Below are positions 36,868-46,908 of a stretch of 64,000 nucleotides of DNA, one piece after another. The position numbers and the translations under genes were made by a program. Source of the DNA: Pisaster brevispinus (Eukaryota > Echinodermata > Asteroidea > Forcipulatida > Asteriidae); the NCBI GenBank assembly GCA_023634235.1, contig JAMKCF010000002.1:7634722-7698721 (forward strand), given 5' to 3'. The notes beneath the pieces are model-generated. The model saw only the letters and a program-made list of their open reading frames with translations. It was not told the origin of the DNA and did no database searches. How positions within the stretch are numbered: the stretch's first letter is position 1; every line of letters begins with the position of its first letter.

Positions 36868-37250
36868 ATGCAACCGCTCCAAGGAAACAAGTTCGACCTC
36901 ACTTTTAAGTCAGGGGCGATAGCCCGTCAATTCGGGCCAGTGATAGCCACCTTGCCGGGCTGTGAAATCAATTCTCTCGGCTCGGTTACGGTGGTAACAG
37001 TCAAGTTTTTGAAGATGGACCTTGACGACAACTCTGTGAGGTCCATCCTATCTAAGTATGGGAAGGTTTTGAAGGGTAGATTTACAACTTACCAGGATGA
37101 ACCTTCCGTTTTTACCGGCACCCGTCAGTACATCATGACGGGGTCAAGTCTATTCCCTCAGTTCTCCGCATCGGGAATCGTAATGCATGGCTGTCCCTGT
37201 GTTGGCGGGACAGGCGTATCCCCCAAACTTTGGTTTGGGTACTTTTTGTA
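36868..37250 (+). pseudogene. Retroelement ORF1/gag-like relic
   Basis: Reading from 36868, the block VKFLKMDLDDNSVRSILSKY, then YGKV and TGTRQYIMT resembles the pre-zinc-knuckle domain of ORF1/gag-like proteins of animal retroelements. After about 37142 the expected continuation (SIPSVLRIGNRNAWLS) is in the next frame, so a small indel breaks the ORF. No CCHC knuckle follows. It directly abuts the GGGCCCAAT MITE on its left. Family assignment is by eye and moderate. Confidence 0.45.
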
Positions 37251-38508
37251 ATCGTGTAATTTTTGGCTTTGGCCGGTGTGCGGTGGGGTGGCATTGTACG
37301 ATGAGAGGGCTCGTCCACGGTGTTGCCTTGCTAAGCGTCGGTTGGTTGTTTATTGTTAGTCTCGTCTTCGCTTTTGAGTAATTTTGATTGTATTTTTATC
37401 ATAGATTTTGACAATTATTAGGTGGGCAGGGGGGAACGAAATCCCACGACGATAAGGTGCAGCATGACTGCCATACCCAGGGGTCTCTTGTTTTATAACA
37501 ACCCTGAAATCAAACATTAGTAAGGGCTTACTTGTACTGTTGAAAATAATTCACGGATCATATTAATATCAATTAAAACAATTCTAGACTTTCTGTAGCA
37601 TATAAAGATGTAGCATATAGAGTGAATCAATAACGTGAGCATTAATAGGTGAAACGAATTTGAAAGACGTGATACAAGAATGGCATAAAAGGGTGAGGAC
37701 GGTCCAAGTGGCCAATAATGGTTGTAATAGTGTTATTTTAACGTGAAGAAATCACGTGACTTTTGGAGAAAACATAATATTAACGCCTATCACATCATTA
37801 ACCCGTGTGTGAAATACGTGACTCACACCAAATGGGTACCCGAAACTGAAGTGATGTTCACGTATATTAAATAATGTTTTGTTTTGTGCAGACAATTGCC
37901 ATCAGTAATCTCTGTAGCTTGATACAAAACAAGACGTTAGATCAGCTCAGGCATGACCATTTACTTGACAGTTTAAATGCACCGCCGATTTTTATTGCTC
38001 AGTTGGCAGATCTGGAAGCAGCCAGAAAACGAAATAAAATAATTGTTCAAAGTAAGGATGCATTGCCCGTGTTTGGAGGAAAGCAGAAAAAAGAACAATC
38101 AATTCAGAAAGGTTACACTTTTTTTTTAAATACCAACAACAAAAATTAGATTTTTGACGTCATTAGATGTGCAGGCGCTTTTGTTTAAAGTGGGGTTTGT
38201 TTCTGGCGGCCAATCATAAGAATAAGCAAATAAATGAAGATTCATGACTCTTTTGGCATTTTTGAGCTGTGATCTGGTGGTCATGGCTAGGGACCCCCAT
38301 GCAGTATTCCTCCATGCATAAACTAAGTGTGTGTGTATTTTCCTACTGACTGTGCATGGAGAGAATCTTTAAAGAGAACCTTCAAATTTATAAGACTTAG
38401 TGCGAATCCGGGAAGGGATGGTACATGCAAGACGGCCTTGTTATCACGGCTTAGACAAACTCGAACATAGCACATCACACTCTCACCACGCACTCACGCA
38501 CACTATAG
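37251..38508. other. Mostly non-coding; one unassigned ORF
   Basis: A possible exon at about 37892-38114 (plus strand, acceptor TTGTGCAG, weak donor GTTACA) encodes about 74 residues rich in leucine and lysine (LADLEAARKRNKIIVQSKD). No family is recognised and no partner exon was found, so it is not annotated as a gene. Confidence 0.3.
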
Positions 38509-38552
38509 GGTGCGTTCGATTAGCTTCCTCGTGTGTTTCGGGGATTGAGGTC

Positions 38553-38916
38553 GTGTCCGAAACGGCGACTTCGGCTACAGCTACGGCCAGGGCCCAATTT
38601 CATAGAGCTGCTAAGCACAAAAATTAGCTTAGCATGAAATTTCTTCCTCGATAAAAACAGGATTACCAACCAAATTTCCACGTGATTTTCTAGATAAGCA
38701 AACAACAGCTGACTACCAGTAACAAGCAATATGCAACACATGTAAATTTGGTTGGTAATCTTGTTTTTATCAAGGAAGAAATTTCATGCTAAGCAAATTT
38801 TTGTGCTTAGCAGCTCTATGAAATTGGGCCCAGATCGCGCGCGTCTGTCTATTCTTCAACACTGGCAGACGCGCTGATCTAGCTGTAGCTGTAGCCGAAG
38901 TTGCCGTTTCGGACAC
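38553..38916. mobile_element. Nested TIR element with GTGTCCGAAACGGC ends
   Basis: Left end GTGTCCGAAACGGCGACTTC and right end GTTGCCGTTTCGGACAC are inverted copies over about 32 bp, including GGCTACAGCTA. It splits copy A of the GCGTTCGATTAGC element and itself contains the GGGCCCAAT MITE. Confidence 0.8.
38590..38831. mobile_element. GGGCCCAAT foldback MITE, most complete copy
   Basis: Arms run GGGCCCAATTTCATAGAGCT then GCTAAGCACAAA, AGCATGAAATTTCTTCCT, GATAAAAACA, and repeat inverted to the other end with few mismatches, so the whole 242 bp could fold as one hairpin. It is innermost of three nested elements. Confidence 0.88.
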
Positions 38917-38981
38917 AGCCTTACACTCGTGGTAGGTAGCCACGAAATGAGGCTAATCGAACGCTGCGGCGTTTTCGCTTG

Positions 38982-39230
38982 TCACTCTGGGAAAATTAAG
39001 GTCAAAGGTTGTTGCGTAGCGGTGTGTACACAGAAAGCTCCGTCGTCTGCTGAATTTGAGTGTACGTGTCCGTGGCGACACAATTTAACTATTTTGCACA
39101 GAGTCACCAACTGTTTGTTTTTCAGGAAATACATTTCCTTTCCATTTGCCTTAATTGTTTCACAGACGATAAATCTGTGTATTAATTTGTAGTTTTTGTA
39201 CTCCAACGAACCGAACTTGTCCCCCGCCAT
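38982..39230 (-). CDS. 82-codon ORF inside TIR element copy A, unknown
   Basis: Starts at ATGGCGGG, preceded by CACAAG, a strong start context that also resembles a YY1-type promoter core. Reads MAGDKFGSLEYKNYKLIHRF, then basic and cysteine-containing residues, ending TLIFPE. No family recognised. Copy B carries the same start (about 39816, plus strand) but with a stop after about 23 codons. It may be a captured first exon, or chance. Confidence 0.25.
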   Translation of the reverse strand: MAGDKFGSLEYKNYKLIHRFIVCETIKANGKEMYFLKNKQLVTLCKIVKLCRHGHVHSNSADDGAFCVHTATQQPLTLIFPE

Positions 39231-39634
39231 CTTGTGATATGCCTGCAGCCGGAAACTACGTCATTACACCCAGGCATCCACCAGAGACCCTGCGCCTCGC
39301 GAGCTGGGTCTGTGGTGGCTGACACCGGGGGCAGACACGAGTATCACGTGATGGCTAATCGAACGCTCTCGTGTAAGTTTTACTTATACGTGTAAGCTAA
39401 TCGAACGCAAACACAGCTTGCTCTTACGGGCTCTCGTGGGATTCTTGTCCAGCCTTTTCTTGATTTTCGTGGGGTTTTTTTTGTGGGACAGTTTTTTGTC
39501 ACTGTATTCCTTGATTGTTCAAAGTTTCCAGTGAAAGCTAATATTTAATAACTTATCCTCCACAAAAAAGCAATTTAATATTTAAATTCATTTTTACCGT
39601 CAAATGGGCAGGAAATTAGATGATTCATCTAATT

Positions 39635-40188
39635 GGTGCGTTCGATTAGCTTCCACGTGTAAGTAAAACTTACACGAGAGCGTTCGATTAGCCATCACGC
39701 GGATACGGCGTGTCTGCCCCGGTGACAGCCACTACAGACCCAGTTCGCGAGCGGGTCTTTGGTGGATGCCTGGGTGTAATGACTTAGTGTCTGGCTGCAG
39801 GCGTATCATAACAAGATGGCGGGTGACAAGTTGATTGCAGCACGAGTACAAAAACTACAAATTGATACACTAATTTATCGTCTATGAAACAATTATGGCA
39901 AATGGAAAGGAAATGCATTTCCTCAGAAACCAACAGTTGGTGAGTATGTGCAAAGTATGAATGATATAATTAATTTGTGTCGTCACGGACAGCGACGTTT
40001 TCCAATTGAGCAGAAATGACGGAGCTGTCTGTTTTCACCTTTTTAAGTCGTGCCGCTACGCAATAACCTTTGACCTTAAGTTTCCCAGAGTGCTAAGCGA
40101 AAACGCCGCAGCGTTCGATTAGCCTCGTTCCGTGGCTACCACGAATGTAAATCCCCGGTACACACGGAGAAGCTAATCGAACGCAACC
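39635..40188. mobile_element. GCGTTCGATTAGC TIR element, copy B (inverted relative to A)
   Basis: Ends GGTGCGTTCGATTAGCTTCC and inverted GCTAATCGAACGCAACC. Order is the reverse complement of copy A: GGGTCTNTGGTGGATGCCTGGG, ATGGCGGGTGACAAG, GACCTTAAGTTTCCCAGAG, CGCCGCAGCGTTCGATTAGC. The flanks read AATT and ATTG, allowing an ATT duplication. Copies A and B are separated by about 224 bp and form a large imperfect inverted repeat. Confidence 0.8.
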
Positions 40189-40196
40189 ATTGATAA

Positions 40197-40389
40197 CTAC
40201 ATGTGTAAGAGCCTTTGTACAGCAGTATGCTCGTCGCTTGCTAAAGTATCTTTCCGTCGCTGATACTCTTTATAGTCTTCCATGTTGAGGTCATCGTATT
40301 TGCGAATGATGACGTATTCTCCGTTGATTTTTAGACCGTCACATAGCAACAGATACCTTGTGTCATAATCTTTTACTTTGATCAGCCAT
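40197..40389 (-). CDS. RRM-like gene, last coding exon
   Basis: Acceptor TTCTCGTCAG. Encodes the second half of the RRM-like domain, an acidic and tyrosine-rich tail (DDLNMEDYKEYQRR) and stop TAG. It ends 8 bp from the edge of the TIR element copy B, so the 3' UTR may lie inside that element. Confidence 0.6.
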
Positions 40390-43300
40390 CTGACGAGAAA
40401 AGATATGTTTGATCCTTGAATTAGAAGCCAAAAATTGATGCTTACACAAATCAAATTACAAATAAGCTATTAAGTGGGTCCCTTGGTGAATTAATTAATC
40501 ATCTGGTTAGTACTGCATGTCATTGCACTGACAGTGGCCGTGGAATTCTGCTCTGAACTCACTATTCTTTCTTCTCTGCCTGAGGTGATACCAGGAACTG
40601 GGCCAGCTTCTGATATCAAAATGCCTCGATTCGTGAAACCAACTTTTATGGGGTTTTCCTTATACGTGTGGCCATGTTTATATTGTTCTGTTTCATCTTT
40701 TATTGCAATAGTGCATGTATTGATAATGTTTGGGTTTCAGCATATCGTACATGAACGTATGACTTGAAATAAACAAACAAACCTAAATTGAAATCCAATT
40801 CCCAGAGTTTTACTAAGGGTGTGTTGTTAAAATGATTAAGTTAGACGATTTAAAACACCTTTGTGTGTGCAGGTTTGGGTTTTAAAATAACAAGCCGAAG
40901 TATAAGCAAATCGAAGCCAATTGCTGCCAGGTTATTTGTTTTTGTTCGAACATTGAGGGTAACGCTTTTAAAAACTGATCGTTGGAATGTACTTAAATAG
41001 TAGGTTTGCACATTGTAATGGTGGATGTCGAATTGTTCTTTTAAAAAGTAGTTTTGCTGCGCACATTGTAATGATGGAATGTCGGATTGTAAAAAGGAAT
41101 AGTAGTTTGCACACATTGTAATGGTGGATGTCAGACTGTCCTGAGAAAAGTCTTGAGCAGACGTTTTACCCGCTGATGGGAGACCAGTTCAAATCCTTTA
41201 GTTCGCAGCGACCACAACACGTTTGATAGATAAGTAACAATAATTATAGTATATCAATAATTAGGGATAAATAATATTGTTTTTAGTTTTTACCCTGTAC
41301 TTTGCATGCTTTCCCGAGTAAAAGAATCTATGCGCACTATTCACAGGTGGGAGTTGGACCCATGACTAGGGTAAAAACCAAAGTAACATTCTGTACCCCA
41401 ATTGGGGTAGGAATCTATGGCGGGAGCATCTTAGGCCTGCTGGCCAGTTACCCACAAGAGGTTTCTGGGTACATCATACGATTATTGTGTCAGTTGATAG
41501 GGCCTACCTGTTGTTGATGCCCGCCGTACCAAGAATCACATTCATATCAACAAATTGAATACTTTCTATGTCATCAGCGTCAATGGTGTGCAATGATTTG
41601 ATAGACTTGATGATGTCGTGATGACTTAAGTCAACTCCAGGGTAAGTGAAGCAGATTGTAAGAGGTGACAAAACTGGAGGAGCTGTGAAAAAGCGGATTT
41701 TGCGAAGCGAAAATTCCGCCGACGCTGACTTGTGTTTTTTCCGACGATATCTTGAATGCCGAGGAGTGTTTCTTGATTGCTGGTTATCAGTACTGGCCAC
41801 AGTACTGTCATGTGATCTAGATCGTCTATATATAAATTACATTACAAGACAATTAAACTCGTTACTAACAACTTTACTTCGAGAATTAAAAACATTTGGT
41901 TGCAGTGCGGGGTGGGATTTGAATTGGAGGGGACTACCCCACCCACTCAATGTTTTGTCTTTCTAAATACACTTGCCTTTAGTCAAGGCGCGCGTGGCAC
42001 AACACACAATTAACTGAAGCACTAGTGCCTTTTTACCGACTGTCGAAACCAGTCTTAGGTTTATTTCTTTTAATTCGCAACCTCCTCGCAGTAAACAAAT
42101 ATAGGATCCCTTTTTTTAGTAGATGATGATGATGGTGTCTTTAGAAATAGCCCTTCCCGTGAAATAATGCTAACTGCAATCACGCGTGCGGTAGACACTA
42201 TTGTTTGGCCATAGAGATGCGCACAAAGCAGTCGCACAAACGTCATGCATCACGCCGCCATCAGCCCCAGACAATAAGGCACGATGTTCCATCATTTTGC
42301 CAACCAATAGTGTTTTGCGCACGCGCGCTGTGCAATTTACATATTTCATTGGAAGGGTCTATTGGTGTGTCATGGAAAAGAAGACCCGCTCTGGATCCAC
42401 AGACTCTGGTGCTTGAGATGGTACCGGTGCCGGCTTTTCTTCATGTCCTCCTTTGATGTTCATATTGTCTGGTTCGGTTGGCTAATTCACATGTCTTGAT
42501 GCCCTCCTCATCATGACATGTGTGGCGCCAATCAGCAGGCTCCTGGGCTAGCGTCTCCCCGTCATGGGTGTCGATGCTGCTAGCCTTGAGGTTTTGTTTT
42601 AATATCTTAATATCGAATCGAACCATGAGGTCCTCCATGATCGAACAGAGTCTGCCATTAGCCATCCTTCCAAATTTCAGCTGACCATATGACTGCTTTG
42701 ATGATTCTAGTGTCAACCATCCTCACAACCTGTCCTAACCCATTGTCAGAATTAGGTCCATTCTAATGAGTATGGTGTTTATTTTACAGGGGCTGATATA
42801 CTAATGAATATGTATTTTGTTCTCTCAAAGGTGGTGAACTCTTTTTCTTATGCTAATTGTGTAATTTTGTTTATAAATAGAGGTGCAGGAGCCACCTCCT
42901 TCACTTTCCTTTGTATTTGTGTGCTCACACAGGGTGTGTGTGAATATGTATGGTGTGCAATGAAAGATTTTAGCTAATTTGCATGAAGATTGTGGAATGC
43001 CAAGATTTTAAGGAGTGCCAGCAGACTCACATAGGTTCTTGAGAGAGGAACACACAATTTTGAGAGTGAGAGAATTTGAGTGAGTGGAGTGCCCATATCT
43101 CACCAGTGTCGCGCAAAAAAGAATTTACAACCTTTGAGGTTGCTGTGCTGCAATGTTATTGCCTACCAGAAACAGATATTCAGGCTGTTATTTGAGCAAT
43201 TGATTGGCAAGGAACTGAAGCGGCAGAGATCGGCAGTTCGAATTTGGAAGACAGGAGGAAAATCGTAAGTTGAATTTGCTTGTATTTTAAGTATGTTGAG

Positions 43301-44974
43301 TAAGCAGCTAGAATTCCTAAAACTGAATTGTTCCTTGAAGTGTATAAATCATGTCGTATTGTTGAAGCATTGGGTTCCAAAAGCCTTGTAGTATGAATAC
43401 TCTGAATTTGTAGTTAACCATTTTTTTAAAATAAGAAATCAGATAAAGAAATGATTTGAGAAGTATGTATTTCACAAAATTAAGGAGAGCATCAGGCATT
43501 ATTGTATTTGTTCTAATAACTATTTTATAGATGGCCATGATGCGGGTATCTATCCCCCTCCTTGAAGTAGGTGTCAATCCTCATCAAGTGTGATGTCAGT
43601 GCAAGTAAATGTTCGGAGACGACCGAGGAAAGTTTTGAGAGTTTGATGTAAGGGGCCTACACATTTTAATTGTGAAAGAGCGACAAAAGCAAGACGCTGT
43701 AGTCGCCACCACAAGCTGCACCGCAAGGACAGGTTTAACCTTTGATGTTTTCACGGTGGGTCAATTTTGTTCATCTATTATTTCGGACATTTCTTTTGGT
43801 TGGAGTTTGATTGGAGGCAAGATGCCAGACCACCGAATAACTTTGTATTTGAGTGAAATTTCGATTGACTTTTGATTTAGTGACTTAAAGCCATTCCATG
43901 GACTCTGAAGTAGATCGTGGATAAACGTAATATGTAAAACGCAAGAAGCTAAGCGTTTTAAGCAGTCAGAACAGAATTGTGGTAATAGTGTTTTTTTGTT
44001 TAAATATTGAGTATAATCTAGGGAGACTTACCTTTGGGTTTTATTAGCTTCTAGATTGTGACGTCACACAAATTAAGGTATAGGGGCCTAACAATCAAAA
44101 TTAGTTTCTATGCGCATACATCATTGTCGAATTTAGAACAATTATTGAATTCGAAGGGATTGAAATGAATTAAGCTGTTATTAGTTGTGTTGAGTTCAAT
44201 TCTTAAGTTTATTAGAACTTGATATAAATTGATTGTGCAGAAGCCAGAAATGGGGCAGTATCCCCAGCAGTTGTAAATAAATGTATAGAAATTGTAAATA
44301 CAATACTTTTGTCGAAGAGACTATCATTCATCACTAGCTATTGTCTTTCACTGCACAGTCGTCCCAGGGTGACTGTGACACCCATCGAAGCTGAGACTTC
44401 ACGACCTGACTTTCCACACTAGCTGTGTTGCAGTGTTCCGGGATTTGGCCCTTAATAGTGACCTTGCCTTGCCATGTTACAGATTGAGCGAAGGCATCTC
44501 TGATGGAACTGCTCTTGTTTTCTGATGTGACGTTGTTATGTCGTCCACGTCTCGCACCTTAAGTGAGAGAGGTAAGTATGACGGCATACTTACCTCTGGC
44601 ACATCATAATAGTAGGGGTAACCAACTAAGTATGCCACGCGCGCCACCGCCTAAATCATTTATAAATCTAGCCAATTTTTCTTAGCTGAGACCTCAAACC
44701 TCAAAACAAATTCAAGGAAAGAGAAACGATAAAATTCTTACCCAAACAAACTATTCTGGATCCGAGTAATAAGTGGAAGTTTGACTTTTTCTTGCTTCTC
44801 TGCAAAACGACTACCAGCAAGAGATGGTGATGGCGTGAAAACTGATCGGGTCTGCTTACTGCCCTGGTTTGGGGTGTTCAAGACTGGCACACTTTTCGCT
44901 CCCGATCGTTGATCATCCTCATCTAGGTGGGCTACATTAGCGGTTAATCGATTCCGGGAACTTGATATTGGCAT
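40197..44974 (-). CDS. Unrecognised 3-exon gene with RRM-like pattern, 236 aa
   Basis: Coding exons in transcript order: 44974-44742, 41792-41508, 40389-40197. The splice sites (GTAAGA/CCAG and GTAGGC/CGTCAG) and phases (both phase 2) match exactly, giving 237 codons with stop. The N-terminal 80 residues are polar, serine-rich and look disordered; residues about 80-110 are basic (RHSRYRRKKHKS), as in a nuclear localisation signal. The C-terminal half reads LTICFTYPGVDL, DIIKSIKSLH, DIESIQFVDMNVIL, WLIKVKDYDTRYLLL, LKINGEYVIIRKYDD, which fits the alternation beta-alpha-beta-beta-alpha-beta of an RNA-recognition-type fold, lacking obvious aromatic RNP residues. No named family recognised. An alternative acceptor 12 bp upstream of exon 2 is also in frame. 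The start lies just after a good acceptor (TTGTTGGTAG at about 44979), so an upstream non-coding exon is likely. Confidence 0.6.
41508..41792 (-). CDS. RRM-like gene, second coding exon
   Basis: Carries the basic stretch and the first half of the RRM-like domain. The donor CAACAACAG/GTAGGC is strong; the acceptor has a weak pyrimidine tract. Intron 1 (about 2.95 kb) contains a LINE relic. Confidence 0.6.
42450..42740 (-). pseudogene. LINE ORF2 C-terminal relic
   Basis: Minus-strand reading has QSYGQLKFGRMANGR, then IDTHDGETLAQEPADWRHTC and a basic end with EHQRRT. These match the tail of LINE reverse-transcriptase polyproteins (YGQL..GKR..GRP, then W..T..DR..WR..C). An RM.DTR match in another frame just upstream shows a frameshift. 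It lies in intron 1 of the RRM-like gene, same strand. Confidence 0.5.
44568..44597 (+). repeat. Perfect 13-bp hairpin containing a consensus 5' splice site
   Basis: AGAGGTAAGTATG, loop ACGG, then CATACTTACCTCT. Both arms are perfect complements, and AG/GTAAGTAT is the best possible match to the U1 snRNA 5' end. AATTTTTC, a weak Sm-like motif, follows at 44674-44681. It lies in the intergenic/intronic stretch next to the RRM-like gene. RNA function is speculative. Confidence 0.6.
44742..44974 (-). CDS. RRM-like gene, first coding exon
   Basis: From MPISSSRNRL to NSLF and a split glycine codon; donor GTAAGA. Polar and rich in S, P, K and R. An ATG at 45070 is in the same frame but would read through a polypyrimidine tract and acceptor, so the downstream ATG was preferred. 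Confidence 0.55.
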
Positions 44975-46554
44975 CTTCCTACCAACAACAGAAAGGAAAA
45001 ACAAGGATGGCAACCCGTAGGATTTCATTTTGCTCTCGTCCTCTCTAGATAATACTATGAACAGAAACATCGCAAAGACGTTTTCGATTGTTTATATAAT
45101 ATAATGTGTTACCATTTGAGTGTTACAACCGTAAAACTGAAAATGTTCCACAGGGCAGGGGGTTTGGATTATATTCCAGTTACTGCAACTGGCGAAGTAA
45201 ATGACGAGTTGTGTGTAAATAACAGTGTAACTATTACTTATAAACTATTACTGAATTATAAGTTTTTAAACAAAGGTAGTGCTACGAATGTGTGCACAAC
45301 GTATTAAATCCGCTCGGTAGCAAATTCCGCTAGGTTGCAAAAATTAGCATTTTGCTGTTTAGCTTTATGGAAATGTAATGAGAAAATTACTTGCATTGTG
45401 TACAAAGAGTACGATCAACCCTAGCGAACAATGACTCCAGCTGGTGCATTATAGTTGACTTTGTAAAATAATAGCCGGACTGTGGTCTCTTATCCATACA
45501 GGTGAATTGCGTCTAAATAATTGCAAATTGAATGAAATTGTGTGTACATTGTAATCGATTAAAAACAATTAAATTTGATGGTCACGTTTGCATTGGAACA
45601 GCGAGTAAATCGCAATGAGAACTGATTTTGACGAAACAAGTTTATATGGCAGTATTTCAGATGAAAATGTTTATTACAAGTCTGCTCAAATCTTTTGTTA
45701 TGTTCAAGACTAGAAGTGCTTTCATTTATGCCTGACCTGGAGCCTTTCTCAGATTCAATTTTGTGGGTGAACAATTACCTCTTATACTACTACATTATTT
45801 CAAAGGGGGTCGTTTCTAACAAAGTTTTCATAATATCAACAGCTCTCCAATGCTTGTTATCAAGTTAGCCATTAACTTGTGAAGTAATTACCAAAAGTAC
45901 ACCCTGCCTTTAAGAACCGTTAGTCCTATAGTCGTCGCTCTAGGGACAGGTGAAGAAACATTTTACAGTTGACCAATGACAGGGAAGGTATTTCGTTCCG
46001 TCGAAATATTATTTAATTTCTTAAAATAACATTTCGATGGAACAAAATAGTATTTCGAGAGAACGAAATAATTTAGCTGAACGGATTCCTCAATATGCCA
46101 ATTACATTTTCGGAATCATAGAGTATCTATTCCGGATTCATTAACTATATATCGAATGCTTGACGCCCCTTTTGTTGCCAAGAAACACGTTATCCCAAGT
46201 CTTCCAGTTTGTACGTATAGTCTAGTGACAATAAACAACTCCAGACTCCAGACCTCGGCTGACACGGAATTCTGCGGAACGCTTTATCGCTACTCCCATT
46301 TCAATCTTAAATGTAATTTATTAAAGAGACGGCTAAAAGAAACAAACAACACAACACACAAACCGGCTACTCGTGTGATCTTAAATTAAAATGGTTTCCC
46401 ACGAAATAGCAAATTATTTCAAATTTATTTATTTCCCTTATTTTGTTCCCGGAACAAACGTTTTGAGAGAACAAAATGATATTTTGAGGGAACGAAATAG
46501 TATTTCCAGGTGACGGTCCCTTTCAAAAGTCAGTCACGCAGGCGCAGATCTAAA

Positions 46555-46722
46555 CTTCATGGCTCTGCTTACCGCCGAATTCTGCGCTTACGATCACCAA
46601 GAAGCGAAGAATGCCTAGTAACGAAGAGTACGCACGCGCACAAGTAAAAAACAAGTAAGGAATTCCCTGAGCGCCGACTCTTTGCTTATACGGTAATCAG
46701 AGCCATGAAATTGGGCCCAGGT
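46555..46722. mobile_element. GGGCCCAAT family, diverged subfamily copy
   Basis: Right end CGGTAATCAGAGCCATGAAATT then GGGCCCAG; left side TTCATGGCTCTGCTTACCG is its inverted copy but has lost the outer GGGCCCAA. Consensus differs from the other copies in having ATGGCTCTGCTTACCG. Confidence 0.55.
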
Positions 46723-46823
46723 CCCATGTCTTTATTCGCAAGGATAATTCGTTCTATCGTTAATTTGATCTCCATCTGTATTAATGTAGCTCAAATTATT
46801 GTCCCAGAGATGTGTAGGTGCTG

Positions 46824-46908
46824 TTTGTTTGTTTGTTTGTTTGTTTGTTTGTTTATTTGTTTTTATGTTCGTTTGTTCGTCCGTCCGTCCGCCCGCCCGC
46901 CCGCCCGC
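46824..46908. repeat. Graded tetranucleotide tract GTTT-GTTC-GTCC-GCCC
   Basis: About seven GTTT units are followed by an interrupted zone, then GTTC units, then three GTCC, then four GCCC units. Period 4 is kept while T changes stepwise to C. Confidence 0.9.

Larger units (their letters stand above)
38509..39410. mobile_element. GCGTTCGATTAGC TIR element, copy A (contains nested elements)
   Basis: Ends GGTGCGTTCGATTAGCTTCC at left and inverted GCTAATCGAACGC at right. Two further copies of GCTAATCGAACGC lie inside (about 38951 and 39355), so the motif occurs four times. The left arm is interrupted by a second TIR element (38553-38916). On the minus strand an 82-codon ORF (38982-39230) starts at a CAAGATGGCGGG motif. 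Copy B near 39.6 kb lacks the interruption and shows the empty site by comparison. Confidence 0.8.

Noticed and set aside
37892..38114. Coding exon with lysine-rich residues
   Set aside because: Good acceptor but weak donor, no partner exon and no family; kept only as a note.
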